From the NCBI GenBank assembly GCA_026390165.1, contig JAPLGM010000016.1, positions 1 through 64,000 of the forward strand: DNA of 64,000 nt, in the 5' to 3' direction. The first letter of the stretch is position 1. Each line of letters starts with the position of its first letter. This stretch comes from Campylobacterales bacterium. GTDB taxonomy: Bacteria; Campylobacterota; Campylobacteria; Campylobacterales; Sulfurimonadaceae. The notes below the pieces were generated by a model. That model was not told where the DNA came from. It saw only the letters and a program-made list of their open reading frames with translations, and did no database searches. Shown here piece after piece: positions 8,643 through 17,437 of this stretch. The translations under genes were made by a program, and so were the position numbers.

Positions 8643-8646
8643 TGGT

Positions 8647-9765
8647 TTATTTAAACCACCCTTTAACGCGCTCAAACGCCGATTCAAATAAACTCTCGTG
8701 CGGTTTGGATTCAATACCGAAACTTGCTTGAAGTTTTTGCAATAATTCTTCTTGTTCTTTGGTCAGACGATTCGGGTAGGTAAGGGTGATTTGAGCAATC
8801 ATATCCCCTTTATTCCCCCGTCCATGTACATCGGTAATCCCTTCACCTCTGAAGCGGTATTGCTGTTTGTCTTTCGTTCCTCTTTCGAGTTCCAATGTCA
8901 GCTCTCCGTTGAGTGATGGGATTGTAATGGTTTCACCAAGAACGGCTTGCGTGAAAAAGATGGGGACCTCGAGATAAACATCGTTTCCACTTCGGATAAA
9001 GTGACTGTCTTCTTCAACTTCAAACGTCACATATAAATCACCTCGTACACCGCTTTTCCCCATATTGCCACGTCCTGAAACGCGTAAGCGGTTGCCGTTG
9101 TCGATACCTGCTGGGATTTTGACGGTAACTTTCTCTTTTGTCTCCGTGTAACTTTTACCTTTACAATCGGGGCATTTATCACTTGCCATCGTCCCCTCAC
9201 CTTGACACGCAGGACACGTTTGGGAGAAGGTCATAAACCCTTGACGTATATAAACTTGCCCTTTGCCGCCACATTGACTGCATGAGGTTACTTTTGCGTC
9301 TTTGGCACCCGTCCCTTTACAGGTTTTACACGATGTTTTTGCGCTAAAAGTTACTTCCTTTTCACATCCAAACACTGCTTCTTTGAAGTTAATGCGCATC
9401 TCAACGCCCATATCGAGAGGGAATTTATCGCTAGGGGCACGTGATTGACGGCTGCGACCCCCCCCTCCAAAACCGTTAAACATCTCTTCAAAAACACTTC
9501 CCAAATCATCAAAGCCACTACTTTGACGACGACCCCCCCCTTGAAGCCCTTCTTTACCGTAACGATCATAGACACTGCGTTGTTGATCGTCGCTGAGAAC
9601 TTGATACGCTTCGTTACAGAGCTTAAATTTATGTTCTGCCGTTGCATCGTTTGGGTTACGGTCAGGATGATAAAGTTTCGCCATCTTTCGATACGCTTTT
9701 TTGATCTCATCCCCGTTGGCACTTTTAGTGACCTCTAAAATTTCGTAATAACTTAAATTTTCCAA
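8647..9765 (-). CDS. dnaJ: Chaperone protein DnaJ
   Basis: A 372-residue Hsp40 co-chaperone that delivers unfolded proteins to DnaK and stimulates its ATPase. It has a J domain (residues 5-70, HPDRNP motif), a Gly/Phe/Arg linker and four zinc-finger CxxCxGxG-type repeats ([32 protein letters not shown]). The C-terminal substrate-binding domains follow. The likely start is TTG at 9765, with GGAG seven bases upstream, giving the usual [11 protein letters not shown] opening; the frame continues 17 codons further without a better site. It is co-transcribed with holA. Confidence 0.95.
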   Translation of the reverse strand: MENLSYYEILEVTKSANGDEIKKAYRKMAKLYHPDRNPNDATAEHKFKLCNEAYQVLSDDQQRSVYDRYGKEGLQGGGRRQSSGFDDLGSVFEEMFNGFGGGGRSRQSRAPSDKFPLDMGVEMRINFKEAVFGCEKEVTFSAKTSCKTCKGTGAKDAKVTSCSQCGGKGQVYIRQGFMTFSQTCPACQGEGTMASDKCPDCKGKSYTETKEKVTVKIPAGIDNGNRLRVSGRGNMGKSGVRGDLYVTFEVEEDSHFIRSGNDVYLEVPIFFTQAVLGETITIPSLNGELTLELERGTKDKQQYRFRGEGITDVHGRGNKGDMIAQITLTYPNRLTKEQEELLQKLQASFGIESKPHESLFESAFERVKGWFK

Positions 9766-9790
9766 ACCAAATCTCCAAAATTTTTTGCGA

Positions 9791-9842
9791 ATTATACCAT
9801 AGCTTAGTTGAGCCACAAAGACTAAAGATTTTTTGCTACAAT
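9791..9842. promoter_or_regulatory. Divergent promoters for dnaJ and recR
   Basis: Two -10 boxes lie in the 83-base divergent gap. A TATAAT on the minus strand (complement of 9791-9796) is 26 bases before the dnaJ start. On the plus strand TACAAT (9837-9842) is only six bases before the recR ATG. If used, the recR transcript would begin at or next to the start codon, that is, be leaderless. No clear ribosome binding site precedes recR. Confidence 0.45.
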
Positions 9843-9848
9843 GGCGTT

Positions 9849-10418
9849 ATGAAACGTTCCCTAGAAAAATTTAATCGTCTTATCGAAGCTCTTCAGCAGC
9901 TTCCCACTATTGGGCAAAAGTCAGCGACGAGGTTGGCGTACCATTTGGTGATGCATGATACCTTTGGTGCTCTGAAACTCGCCCATGCGATTGAGAATGC
10001 TGTTGCCAGTTTAAAAAAATGTCATTCGTGCGGAGGGCTCTCTGAAAATGAGCTGTGTGGGATATGCAGTGATGAATATCGTAATCATGAACTGCTGTGT
10101 ATTGTTGAGAATGCCAAAGAAATTTTGATGTTCGAGGAAAATCGCCTTTTTGATGGACGCTATTTTGTTTTGGATACCCTTGATGACCTCACTATTTCTC
10201 ATTTGAGTTCAATTATTAAGAGTGGAATTAAAGAGGTGATTTTTGCCCTTACCCCCTCTATCGCCAACCAAGGTGTGATGCTTTATATTGAAGATAAACT
10301 GAGTGATTGTGATGTCCGTTTTAGCCGTATCGCGCAAGGAGTTCCCACGGGAGTGAGTTTGGAAAATGTCGATATTTTATCGCTGAGCAAAGCGTTAGAA
10401 GATAGGGTACGTATTTAA
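9849..10418 (+). CDS. recR: Recombination protein RecR
   Basis: RecR acts with RecO (and RecF) to load RecA at gaps in damaged DNA. The 189-residue product has the N-terminal helix-hairpin-helix region (LPTIGQKSATRLAYHL), a four-cysteine zinc finger (CHSCGGLSENELCGIC, residues 57-72) and a TOPRIM domain beginning near residue 83 (LCIVENAKEI). The length is normal for the epsilon group. The promoter spacing suggests a very short or absent leader. Confidence 0.95.
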   Translation: MKRSLEKFNRLIEALQQLPTIGQKSATRLAYHLVMHDTFGALKLAHAIENAVASLKKCHSCGGLSENELCGICSDEYRNHELLCIVENAKEILMFEENRLFDGRYFVLDTLDDLTISHLSSIIKSGIKEVIFALTPSIANQGVMLYIEDKLSDCDVRFSRIAQGVPTGVSLENVDILSLSKALEDRVRI

Positions 10419-10470
10419 ATTTGGTTTGGATATACTTGGCAAATCCTATAATCTTTAAATAAGTGTAATC

Positions 10471-12819
10471 ATGAAATTCAAAAATAAAATTTTAATAGTC
10501 GATGACAGCCCAGCGATTCTCAACGCGGTTAAAAGTTTGATTGATGAGTCGTATGTGTATGAGCCCTTTTATGCTTCAACCTTTGAGGAAACACGCCAGT
10601 TGATCGAGGAACACCATTTTTTTGTGGCACTACTCGCGTTGGAGCTCCCCGATACGGCTCCAGGAGAGGTCGTTGATTATGCGATTAGCCATAAGATACA
10701 CTCAATTGTCTTAATCGGAACATTCAACGAAGCCCGTAGGAAACAAATATTAGAAAAACAGATTGTTGATTATATTGTTAAAAATTCTCTTGAAGATATT
10801 AAAAATGCCCTCTCAATAGCGGAAAATCTTACCTTCTTTGATCAAAAAACTGTTTTAATTGTCGATGACAACCATTTAGCACGTATGCAGCTACGGATGA
10901 TGTTTGAGGCGTTGTCTTTTTTTGTAGTGGAAGCGGTAAGCGGTAACGAAGCATTGGAAAAAATTACGAATCTCCCTCATCTTGATATTATCATCATAGA
11001 TTATGAGATGCCAGAGATGAATGGAGTTGAACTTATCCAAAAAATTCGTAAAATGAGTAAAATATTTCAGCCGATTATATTCGCCGTCACCTCTAGTGCG
11101 TCGGAAATGGATAAGGCAAAATTTCTCAAAAACGGGGTGAATGATTATTTTATCAAACCTGTGCAGAAAGAGGAGTTTAATTATAAACTTGGCAATTATC
11201 TCCGTATTTTGAATCAGAATTCTGAACGTATTAAGTCTCAACGGGTTGTGGATGAATATAATCGTGCGTTACGTGTTGGAAGCTATGTAACGAAAGCGAA
11301 TTTGCACGGTATTATTATTTTTGTCAGTGAAAATTTTGCTGAATTGACGGGATATACAGTAGAGGAGTTAATCGGAAAACCCCATAGTATTTTTCGCCAT
11401 CCTAATACCTCAAAAACGACTTTTAAAGAGTTATGGAACGCTATTTCAAAAAAAGAGATATGGAGTGGTGTATTAAAAAATCAAAAAAAAGATGGAAAAA
11501 TCTTTTATGTACGGACGACTATTGTCCCTATTTTTGACAATAATTTGGATATTATAGAATATGTGGCACTTCGAGACGAGGTGAGTGAACTTATTGCCAG
11601 TCAAAAAAAGCTTCAGCCCCATTTTAAAACCGATTTTTTGACGAGTCTTGGAAACCGTGTCAAACTTATTGATGATTTAGAAATAATAGATAATCCGTCA
11701 CTTGCATTGGTTAATATTGTTAACTTCAAAGAGATAAAAAGGGAATATGGATACCGTATTGGGAATGATGTATTGATTTGGGTTGGGGAAATTTTGTATG
11801 ATTTTTCGATTGATACCACGATTGACTTGTATCGGTTAAATGGAGATGAATTTGCCATATTGACGTCAAAGATGTCGTTTAAAAACTTTCAAGAGCTATT
11901 ATTTCTTATTGCGGCAGAAGTAAAAAACTCCTCATTTAACATAGGATTGCATAGGATACCAATTAAAATTAAGATAGGTATTTCAACCGGGGAAAATGAT
12001 ATCTTGTTACACGCCGATATTGCACTTAAAGAAGTAAAAACTATTTCTGAAGATATACTTGTCTATCACGAAGGGATCAAAGTCTCTCAGGAGTATAAAA
12101 ATAATCTGTTTTGGAAATCCAAAATTATTGACGGAATTAAAAATAATCTTTTTGTCCCCTATTATCAATCTATTGTCGATAATCAAACGGGTGTTACTCA
12201 CAAGTTTGAAGCCTTAATCCGTCTCAAAGATGGAGATACTGTTATCTCTCCTGTCCATTTCTTGGAACTATCTAAAAAGTCACGTTATTATTTTGAGTTA
12301 ACGATGATTATGATTCGTAAAACGTTTGAAATGTTTCGTGATAATGAGTATGAGTTTGCGATTAACTTTTCGGTTCAAGATGTTCAAAGTGAAGAAGTTC
12401 TCTACTATTTTCGTAATATGATTTATAAACACAGCGGTATTCAAAAACGAATTACCATTGAAATTGTCGAATCGGAGGTGATTGAAAATTTTGAAGTGAT
12501 GAACCTATTTATCAATCAGATGAAAGTGATGGGATGTAAAATTGCTATTGATGATTTTGGAATAGGATACTTGAATTTTGAGTATTTGGCGGAGCTAAAG
12601 GTTGATTTTATCAAAATAGACGGTTCAATAATCGGTGGTCTTGGGATCAACTCTCACAGCAATGATATAGTCGAAAGTATTGTCAGCTACGCTAATAAAA
12701 ATAATATCAAGACAATTGGTGAGTTCGTGAGTAATGAAGAACTCTATACGCAGGCTAAAGCGTTGGGTATTGATTATTCACAAGGGTATTATTTTTCAGA
12801 GCCGATGGAGAAGTTTTAG
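10471..12819 (+). CDS. Tandem-receiver PAS-GGDEF-EAL protein, probable c-di-GMP phosphodiesterase
   Basis: A 782-residue cytoplasmic signalling protein. Domain order: receiver 1 (6-120), receiver 2 (128-245), PAS (265-375), GGDEF (385-525), EAL (535-780). Receiver 1 lacks the phosphorylatable aspartate (LLALELPD where LLD is expected), so it is a pseudo-receiver; receiver 2 keeps it (IIIDYEMPEMNG). The GGDEF site is degenerate (LNGDEF), so cyclase activity is doubtful. The EAL domain keeps its metal and catalytic residues (FEALIR, INFS, IVESE, DDFG, FIKIDGS, QGYYF), so it probably breaks down cyclic di-GMP. The partner histidine kinase is not in the window. Confidence 0.9.
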   Translation: MKFKNKILIVDDSPAILNAVKSLIDESYVYEPFYASTFEETRQLIEEHHFFVALLALELPDTAPGEVVDYAISHKIHSIVLIGTFNEARRKQILEKQIVDYIVKNSLEDIKNALSIAENLTFFDQKTVLIVDDNHLARMQLRMMFEALSFFVVEAVSGNEALEKITNLPHLDIIIIDYEMPEMNGVELIQKIRKMSKIFQPIIFAVTSSASEMDKAKFLKNGVNDYFIKPVQKEEFNYKLGNYLRILNQNSERIKSQRVVDEYNRALRVGSYVTKANLHGIIIFVSENFAELTGYTVEELIGKPHSIFRHPNTSKTTFKELWNAISKKEIWSGVLKNQKKDGKIFYVRTTIVPIFDNNLDIIEYVALRDEVSELIASQKKLQPHFKTDFLTSLGNRVKLIDDLEIIDNPSLALVNIVNFKEIKREYGYRIGNDVLIWVGEILYDFSIDTTIDLYRLNGDEFAILTSKMSFKNFQELLFLIAAEVKNSSFNIGLHRIPIKIKIGISTGENDILLHADIALKEVKTISEDILVYHEGIKVSQEYKNNLFWKSKIIDGIKNNLFVPYYQSIVDNQTGVTHKFEALIRLKDGDTVISPVHFLELSKKSRYYFELTMIMIRKTFEMFRDNEYEFAINFSVQDVQSEEVLYYFRNMIYKHSGIQKRITIEIVESEVIENFEVMNLFINQMKVMGCKIAIDDFGIGYLNFEYLAELKVDFIKIDGSIIGGLGINSHSNDIVESIVSYANKNNIKTIGEFVSNEELYTQAKALGIDYSQGYYFSEPMEKF

Positions 12820-12887
12820 ATTGGGAGTGTTTAGTTACTTTAAGCGTGTATGATTCTGGTTAAACTTTTAACATATAGGTGCCAAAA

Positions 12888-13349
12888 ATGAAGATGATAG
12901 TGTATTTTGTAGTTGGTGTCGCAATCGTGATACAGTTTATAAGACCTGATTTTAAAAATCCGGCAGTGGATGAGAAGGTTGCGTTAAATACCGATCCTCA
13001 CGTTATGAGTACATTGAAAACTTCATGTTATGACTGTCATTCCAGTGAAACACAATACCCTTGGTATCACAATGTCGCTCCTATGTCATGGATCATGTCG
13101 GATAATATTGCAAGAGGTCGTAAAGCATTCGATTTTTCAAATTGGGCAAATATAGACGCTAAAGTAAAATTAGAACGATTAAAGCGTGCGAAACAAATGG
13201 TCAATAATGAGATGATGCCAAAACATGAATATCTTTTGATGCATAAAAATGCCGTTTTGAATAATGAAGCGAAACAAACGCTGGAACAATTTTTTGATTC
13301 TCAAATCAAAGAGTTGGGCGGCAGACCAACAATAATCAAAGGAGTATAA
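12888..13349 (+). CDS. Haem-binding domain protein with one CxxCH site
   Basis: A 153-residue exported or membrane-anchored protein; an N-terminal hydrophobic helix (VYFVVGVAIVIQFI) is followed by a domain matching the Haem_bd family. It has a single c-type haem motif CYDCH near residue 47 and the typical PWYHNVAPMSW and SDNIARGRKAFDFSNW stretches. It probably binds one haem in the periplasm; a redox or sensing role is not known. I prefer the ATG at 12888 (AGGTG seven bases upstream) to the GTG at 12879. Confidence 0.85.
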   Translation: MKMIVYFVVGVAIVIQFIRPDFKNPAVDEKVALNTDPHVMSTLKTSCYDCHSSETQYPWYHNVAPMSWIMSDNIARGRKAFDFSNWANIDAKVKLERLKRAKQMVNNEMMPKHEYLLMHKNAVLNNEAKQTLEQFFDSQIKELGGRPTIIKGV

Positions 13350-13350
13350 C

Positions 13351-13431
13351 ATGAGATACCTTCTACAAGTAGATTTTCCCCATGGCATTCGGATACAGCA
13401 ATATACGGGGGAAGATTTTTGTGGTAAATGA
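13351..13431 (+). pseudogene. 26-codon reading frame with a strong ribosome binding site, possible gene remnant
   Basis: An ATG one base after the stop of the haem-binding gene, preceded by AAAGGAG, opens a 26-residue frame beginning MRYLLQVDFPHG. That opening resembles the first residues of YdhR-type monooxygenases of about 100 residues, but the rest does not follow and a stop comes at 13429. It could be a truncated second gene of the operon or a genuine short peptide. The YdhR link is from memory and weak. Confidence 0.35.
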
Positions 13432-13515
13432 AGCTTTGAGCGCGTTGTCTGTTCCGACTAAGTGAAGCAAATTTTTTGAAACATCAAGGGAGACGCTCTC
13501 TTTTTTCTTAAATAG

Positions 13516-14127
13516 TTAGGGTTTGGTTGCAACAATCAGACGGAGAATGTCAAACACTTTGTTCTGCGATTTTAGTACGGTAAATCCCGCTTTTTCAATC
13601 TCCTTTTGAGTTTCTCTGAGCATCGATGTCCCCAACATGGGGGTAGAAAATGTATCCATTATCCAAAGGATCGCATTGAGCCCTTTGGAACAGCTTTTCA
13701 TGTGTTCGAGAAAGATCGCTTTGCCGCCGGGTTTGAGGACACGGTAGAGTTCGCGCAGTCCTTTGTCGGGATGGGGAACGGTGCAGAAAACGAAGGTGCT
13801 GATAATCGTATCGAATGAATCGTCAGGGAAGTTCATCGCTTCGATGTCCATTTCGATCAAAGTTGTATTGTTCATACCTAGTTGAGCCGCTTTTCGTCGG
13901 GCGATATTGAGCATTCCGCTGCTGAAATCAATCCCGCTTAGGTCGGCAGAGAAGGGATAATAGGAGAGATTTTTTCCCGTACCGATCCCCACTTCGAGGA
14001 TTTTCCCTTCTCCTTTCGCAATTACTTCGCTGCGGAGACTGGAGAGATGCAACATCTCCAGAGGCCACTGGAATAGATCATAGAGTTTGGCGATACGGGT
14101 ATATTTTTGGGCGGTTTGATGTTCCAT
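13516..14127 (-). CDS. Class I SAM-dependent methyltransferase
   Basis: A 203-residue soluble methyltransferase of the UbiE/Methyltransf_11 kind. The SAM-binding motif I (ILEVGIGTGKNL) is near residue 46, motif post-I (DLSGIDFSSGML) near 68, and the DTIISTFVFCTV / LRELYRVLKPGGKAIFLEH motifs near 113-145. The substrate is not known. The ATG at 14127 is chosen because GAAGGAAAC precedes it closely; longer forms would extend toward the peptidase gene. It is transcribed after the M15 peptidase with a 37-base gap. Confidence 0.85.
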   Translation of the reverse strand: MEHQTAQKYTRIAKLYDLFQWPLEMLHLSSLRSEVIAKGEGKILEVGIGTGKNLSYYPFSADLSGIDFSSGMLNIARRKAAQLGMNNTTLIEMDIEAMNFPDDSFDTIISTFVFCTVPHPDKGLRELYRVLKPGGKAIFLEHMKSCSKGLNAILWIMDTFSTPMLGTSMLRETQKEIEKAGFTVLKSQNKVFDILRLIVATKP

Positions 14128-14164
14128 CTTGTTTCCTTCAAAATGTGACTTACTCATTGAGCGC

Positions 14165-14758
14165 TCAGACATAAATCGGCATACGACCTGCGCTTCGAGT
14201 TCGAAGTTCGGCAAGCATGGACTTTTCGCTCAACGTATTCGCCCAAGCCGGACGTAGTTGGAAGTGAGGCTGGTCAACAATGGTTTTCCAGTTTCCTCCC
14301 CATTCGAGACCTATATCCATACCAAGGACTCCTAATGCTTTGTATTTTGCAGAGTCAGCAAGATATTTGTTCCCCTCAAAAACACCAATGTCAAATGCAA
14401 TGCCAAAATTATGATTGGAGTGGCCGCTGCGTGCGTTGGTTACTTTATTTCCTGCTTTTGTGCGGCCTTGCGCGTACAGCTCGTCTTGTTCAGCGTAGGT
14501 TCTGAGACCACTAATAATTTTGATATGAATACCGTTGAGTGCCGCTTTGTGTACCAATGCTCGCGCCAGAGGCTGTACTTCAGGGAGAAGAGTTGCTATA
14601 TGCTTTTCGCTTTCTGAGTCGACGAGATCGATAGTGTTATCGACTGGCAACCCCACTAAATGGGTATAAATCGCTCCCCATGTTTCAGTCCCGGCACGAC
14701 CATCAACCTGTATTCCAAGCTTTGTTTGAATGGCTTTGATCATTTCTTCGGTTTTCAT
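14165..14758 (-). CDS. M15-family peptidase, endolysin-like
   Basis: A 197-residue peptidoglycan peptidase (D-Ala-D-Ala carboxypeptidase / L-Ala-D-Glu peptidase type). An N-terminal peptidoglycan-binding-like helical part (residues 5-60) is followed by the zinc peptidase core: the SNHNFGIAFDIG motif supplies His and Asp ligands near residues 118-129, and DQPHFQL near 168 supplies the last histidine. EWGGNW is also typical. No signal peptide is seen, so it resembles phage endolysins that need another release route. No other phage gene is nearby, which makes a domesticated lysin plausible. Confidence 0.85.
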   Translation of the reverse strand: MKTEEMIKAIQTKLGIQVDGRAGTETWGAIYTHLVGLPVDNTIDLVDSESEKHIATLLPEVQPLARALVHKAALNGIHIKIISGLRTYAEQDELYAQGRTKAGNKVTNARSGHSNHNFGIAFDIGVFEGNKYLADSAKYKALGVLGMDIGLEWGGNWKTIVDQPHFQLRPAWANTLSEKSMLAELRTRSAGRMPIYV

Positions 14759-14967
14759 GAATTTTCTCCTTTAAAAAATTAAGGGTGAATATGAAAATTG
14801 AGTACCCTATTTGAAATATTTATAGATCGATTATATCTTTTTCTCGCTTCTAATCGCCAGTTTGGGAATAAGTTCTTTTCGCATTTTTTCCTTGCATGTA
14901 AATCCTATATGAACGGATAATGCATATTCATAGATCACGAGATTAACTCAAATCCAGGGAGTGATTC
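14759..14967. other. Intergenic region before the ferredoxin
   Basis: About 209 AT-rich bases separate the divergent peptidase and ferredoxin genes. I see no RNA gene or long repeat. The strong ribosome binding site GGGAG (14959-14963) belongs to the ferredoxin. Loose -10-like boxes occur (TAATGC near 14919), but none is convincing. Confidence 0.3.
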
Positions 14968-15357
14968 ATGGCTGTTCTGATTACCGATTCTTGTATCAAT
15001 TGTGATGCATGTATAGAGGAGTGTCCCGCAACAGCGATCGTCAGTGCCGATGAGTCGCCTTTGAGTGACGGCGAATACACCTATGTCAAGCCCGATAGAT
15101 GTATCGAGTGCGTCGATGCCGCAGTACCAAAATGTGCCGATGTCTGCCCGACCGAGGATTGTATCGTCTGGGATATGCCCTACATTCCAGAGTATAATGA
15201 CTACTTCGTCCACAGTGATCGCTACGTGATCCGTGAGCATAAGAAAAAGGGGTTGATGTCTCCTGAAGCAAGTCCGATGCCGTGGCGTGAGACTATCACG
15301 ATGGAGCAACGAGAAGCTCATGTGAGTGTGGGGCAGACGCTGAAGCTTTATAATTAG
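14968..15357 (+). CDS. 2[4Fe-4S] ferredoxin, Chromatium/FdxN type
   Basis: A 129-residue electron carrier. The first cluster site is C-x2-C-x2-C-x3-C (CINCDACIEEC, residues 9-19); the second is C-x2-C-x7-C-x3-C (CIECVDAAVPKCADVC) with an inserted loop. A later CIVW cysteine completes the first cluster. The inserted loop and long C-terminal tail (residues 75-129) are features of low-potential Chromatium-type ferredoxins, which include nitrogenase donors such as FdxN. The presence of nifK in the same window fits that role, but 13 kb separates them, so the link is inference. Confidence 0.85.
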   Translation: MAVLITDSCINCDACIEECPATAIVSADESPLSDGEYTYVKPDRCIECVDAAVPKCADVCPTEDCIVWDMPYIPEYNDYFVHSDRYVIREHKKKGLMSPEASPMPWRETITMEQREAHVSVGQTLKLYN

Positions 15358-15478
15358 ATTTTTTTGAAGATTATAGAATCTGACCACTATTCACTAGTTT
15401 TTACTGTTCCAACCAGAGTATTGCCTCTTCCGCGGATTAAAGCACAGAGCGTTACATTTGTGTAGCCCTTATACTTAT

Positions 15479-16051
15479 TTAGAGATGGATGTGTAGAACT
15501 TCATCTAGGAGGACTTCAAGATCTTCTTTCGTCGCTCCTGCAAAAGAATTTTCCAAAAATTTATTAATCCCTTTGTTCTCGTGAGTGAGTAGGGGGACAA
15601 TTTTTATACCGGTGATTTCGGACATAAAATGGGATGCATCTCCCTCTTCGTAGGCGTGCAGGAGTATGGAACGGGAAAAGTTGTTGAGAATATGGTAGTA
15701 GATATGTAAAAATTCTATTTCGAGTACCTTTAATCCGTACAGATGGGTGACAATACGGTTTTCGTGAGAGGCTATGGGACGAACCTGAGAGGGTTTGATC
15801 GTGATGCCGATCTCTTCTTTAATCTCGCGCATCAGAGCTTCCATAAGGGCTTCTCCCTCATCTACCGTCCCCCCTGGAAATCCCATTCGTCCATCCCATC
15901 GATCGATCATGATGAGTGCAGGACATTTGAGATGCTGCATATCATCTTTGAAATATTTCCACGGTGCTATCGATTCGACGTATATGGCTAGAAAAACCGC
16001 ATTTTTTTTATCAGGATTGATTTGTCCAAACGGTACTCGTTGTGTTCTCAT
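15479..16051 (-). CDS. NUDIX hydrolase
   Basis: A 190-residue hydrolase of nucleoside-diphosphate-linked compounds. The full Nudix box is present at about residues 62-84 (GGTVDEGEALMEALMREI then KEEIGI), with every metal-binding glutamate. Upstream, the segment LIMIDRWDGRMGFPGG resembles the NUDT16-like subgroup; the substrate is otherwise unknown. The frame begins at a GTG (16060), but the ATG at 16051 is an equally good start. No operon partner overlaps it. Confidence 0.85.
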   Translation of the reverse strand: MRTQRVPFGQINPDKKNAVFLAIYVESIAPWKYFKDDMQHLKCPALIMIDRWDGRMGFPGGTVDEGEALMEALMREIKEEIGITIKPSQVRPIASHENRIVTHLYGLKVLEIEFLHIYYHILNNFSRSILLHAYEEGDASHFMSEITGIKIVPLLTHENKGINKFLENSFAGATKEDLEVLLDEVLHIHL

Positions 16052-16149
16052 AATACTCACATTTATTTGGGTATAAAAGAATTTTAATCATATCTCCTAA
16101 AAGGAAAGGTATTTTTGCTTTTTAGATATGAATTGTAATGAATATCAAT

Positions 16150-16180
16150 GGGAAAAAGTAGCTTGTCCTCTTTTTTCTTA
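16150..16180. repeat. Imperfect repeat copy 1 (AAAAGTAGCxTGTCC type)
   Basis: Just beyond the stop of the GNAT gene is GGGAAAAAGTAGCTTGTCCT followed by a T run. It closely matches the copy at 19809-19843, just beyond the stop of the sigma factor gene. Both are on the same strand relative to the neighbouring gene. This copy's stem (GGGA/TCCT) is weaker. It looks like a dispersed intergenic element that may act as a terminator. Confidence 0.4.
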
Positions 16181-16642
16181 ATTTATTGTAAATTTCTGTC
16201 GTGTGACACTTCCCCAATAGGGATCATCATAGGACTCTTCGGTAAATTCTGTCTCGTTAAAAGAGTTTATTGTTTTACGCCAAAACGCAGTGGCGTACTC
16301 AGCTCCCCTAATCTGTTTGATCTCCCAATCTCCGGGATAACTTTCCCAAATAGCGTGGGCAAACTCCATTCCGATACCATTTTTCCGAAAATAGGGTACA
16401 ACGTAAAATTCGCATACCTCATAGGCATGAGGCTCTTTAAAATGGATCGCAGCGATTCCGGCAGGGGCATTGTCGATTATGAGTAAAAAGCCTAGGGTAT
16501 CGTCTCCTAGATGGGTATCCAGTTCGAACAGACCCGAACCATTTGGTTTCTTTCCCGTTAGAGATGAGAACTCAGCTTCGTAGCATTGCACGAGGTTATG
16601 ATAGATAGGGGAGTTGGTTTCGGAAACAGGAGTGATTTTCAT
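16178..16642 (-). CDS. GNAT-family N-acetyltransferase
   Basis: A 154-residue acetyltransferase; the acetyl-CoA-binding strand-loop-helix reads EVCEFYVVPYFRKNGIGMEFAHAIW around residues 75-100 (the R-K-N-G-I-G loop replaces the usual Q/RxxGxG/A). The substrate is unknown. The start is the ATG at 16642; an upstream extension of this frame is an artefact of reading antisense through the glycine-rich tail of the next gene. The ribosome binding site is weak. The gene follows 16692-17327 on the same strand with a 49-base gap. Confidence 0.85.
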   Translation of the reverse strand: MKITPVSETNSPIYHNLVQCYEAEFSSLTGKKPNGSGLFELDTHLGDDTLGFLLIIDNAPAGIAAIHFKEPHAYEVCEFYVVPYFRKNGIGMEFAHAIWESYPGDWEIKQIRGAEYATAFWRKTINSFNETEFTEESYDDPYWGSVTRQKFTIN

Positions 16643-16691
16643 AGGATTGACTTGTACTTTTTTTGGTGAATTGTAGCAGAATTTATTGCTC

Positions 16692-17327
16692 TTAATCACC
16701 CCCACAACCGCCACCATCACCGCTATCACTGCCTGAATCGCCTCCGCAACCGCTACTGCATCCGATATCACTCGCACAATAACCATCACCGTATGCGGGA
16801 GAAGCAGGATCGTTACAATCGAGAACATAGTTATACCCATCAGGGATCAGTAGGAGAGCATCGATAGCAAATATCATCGGTAGTCGATCCGGTTTTTTAG
16901 GATCGATTTTTTCGTTGGTGCAGGCGAGCCTCCATGCCCTTTTTATCCCCTCTTGTGCCAATGTAGGTGTTTTCATCGCCTCTGTCGGTGTATGGTGCAA
17001 AAACCGTCCTAATCCACGATCACAAAACTCTTTGTATGCGCGGGTAAAGAGGATAAACTCGTGCCATGCTACATCGACGACTTGAGAGGGCATAGAGACC
17101 ATGGTTTTACCTGCACGATGGGTCATGAAAAAATACTCACGCAGAGTATCGAAAACCAAAGTGATATTGTCATCACTCAGATGGGGATAGCGTGCTTGAA
17201 CTTTTTTACGCAATGCGGGGTGAAATCGGTAGGTTTCGAGATATTTCAGACGAGAGGTTTTGGTAGAGTAGGTATAGATCAAAACAGCGATACTGAGTAT
17301 AACGAGAGCGATGATTATTTTTTCCAT
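16692..17327 (-). CDS. Membrane-anchored unknown protein with Gly/Ser/Cys-rich tail
   Basis: A 211-residue protein with an N-terminal membrane helix (residues 4-20). A helical domain (35-165) follows, containing VVDVAWHEFILFTRAY and FLHHTP, as in the glycine-rich-domain-containing family seen in several proteobacteria. The last 30 residues are almost only Gly, Ser, Asp and Cys (SSGCGGDSGSDSGDGGG), giving a low-complexity tail with several cysteines. The function is unknown; the WHEF/LHH histidines suggest a metal site, as speculation. It heads a short unit with the GNAT gene. Confidence 0.7.
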   Translation of the reverse strand: MEKIIIALVILSIAVLIYTYSTKTSRLKYLETYRFHPALRKKVQARYPHLSDDNITLVFDTLREYFFMTHRAGKTMVSMPSQVVDVAWHEFILFTRAYKEFCDRGLGRFLHHTPTEAMKTPTLAQEGIKRAWRLACTNEKIDPKKPDRLPMIFAIDALLLIPDGYNYVLDCNDPASPAYGDGYCASDIGCSSGCGGDSGSDSGDGGGCGGD

Positions 17328-17405
17328 CTATTAGCTCTTTTTGGATAGATTATAACATTTTCTTGTTATAGCGTATTTAATGGATATAGGGTTATCTTTT
17401 CACGT

Positions 17406-17411
17406 TATAAT
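17406..17411 (+). promoter_or_regulatory. -10 box for the gene at 17438
   Basis: A perfect TATAAT lies 26 bases before the ATG at 17438, with the ribosome binding site AGGAGAG between. No clear -35 box is seen, as is usual for this group. Confidence 0.5.
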
Positions 17412-17437
17412 CTTCAGAGACGATTTTAGGAGAGCAA

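Noticed and set aside
14165-14758. Prophage remnant based on the endolysin-like peptidase
   Set aside because: No other phage-type gene, attachment site or tRNA is near; a domesticated enzyme is simpler.
16643-16840. N-terminal extension of the GNAT protein
   Set aside because: It overlaps, in another frame, the glycine-rich end of the neighbouring gene and reads as low-complexity hydrophobic sequence.
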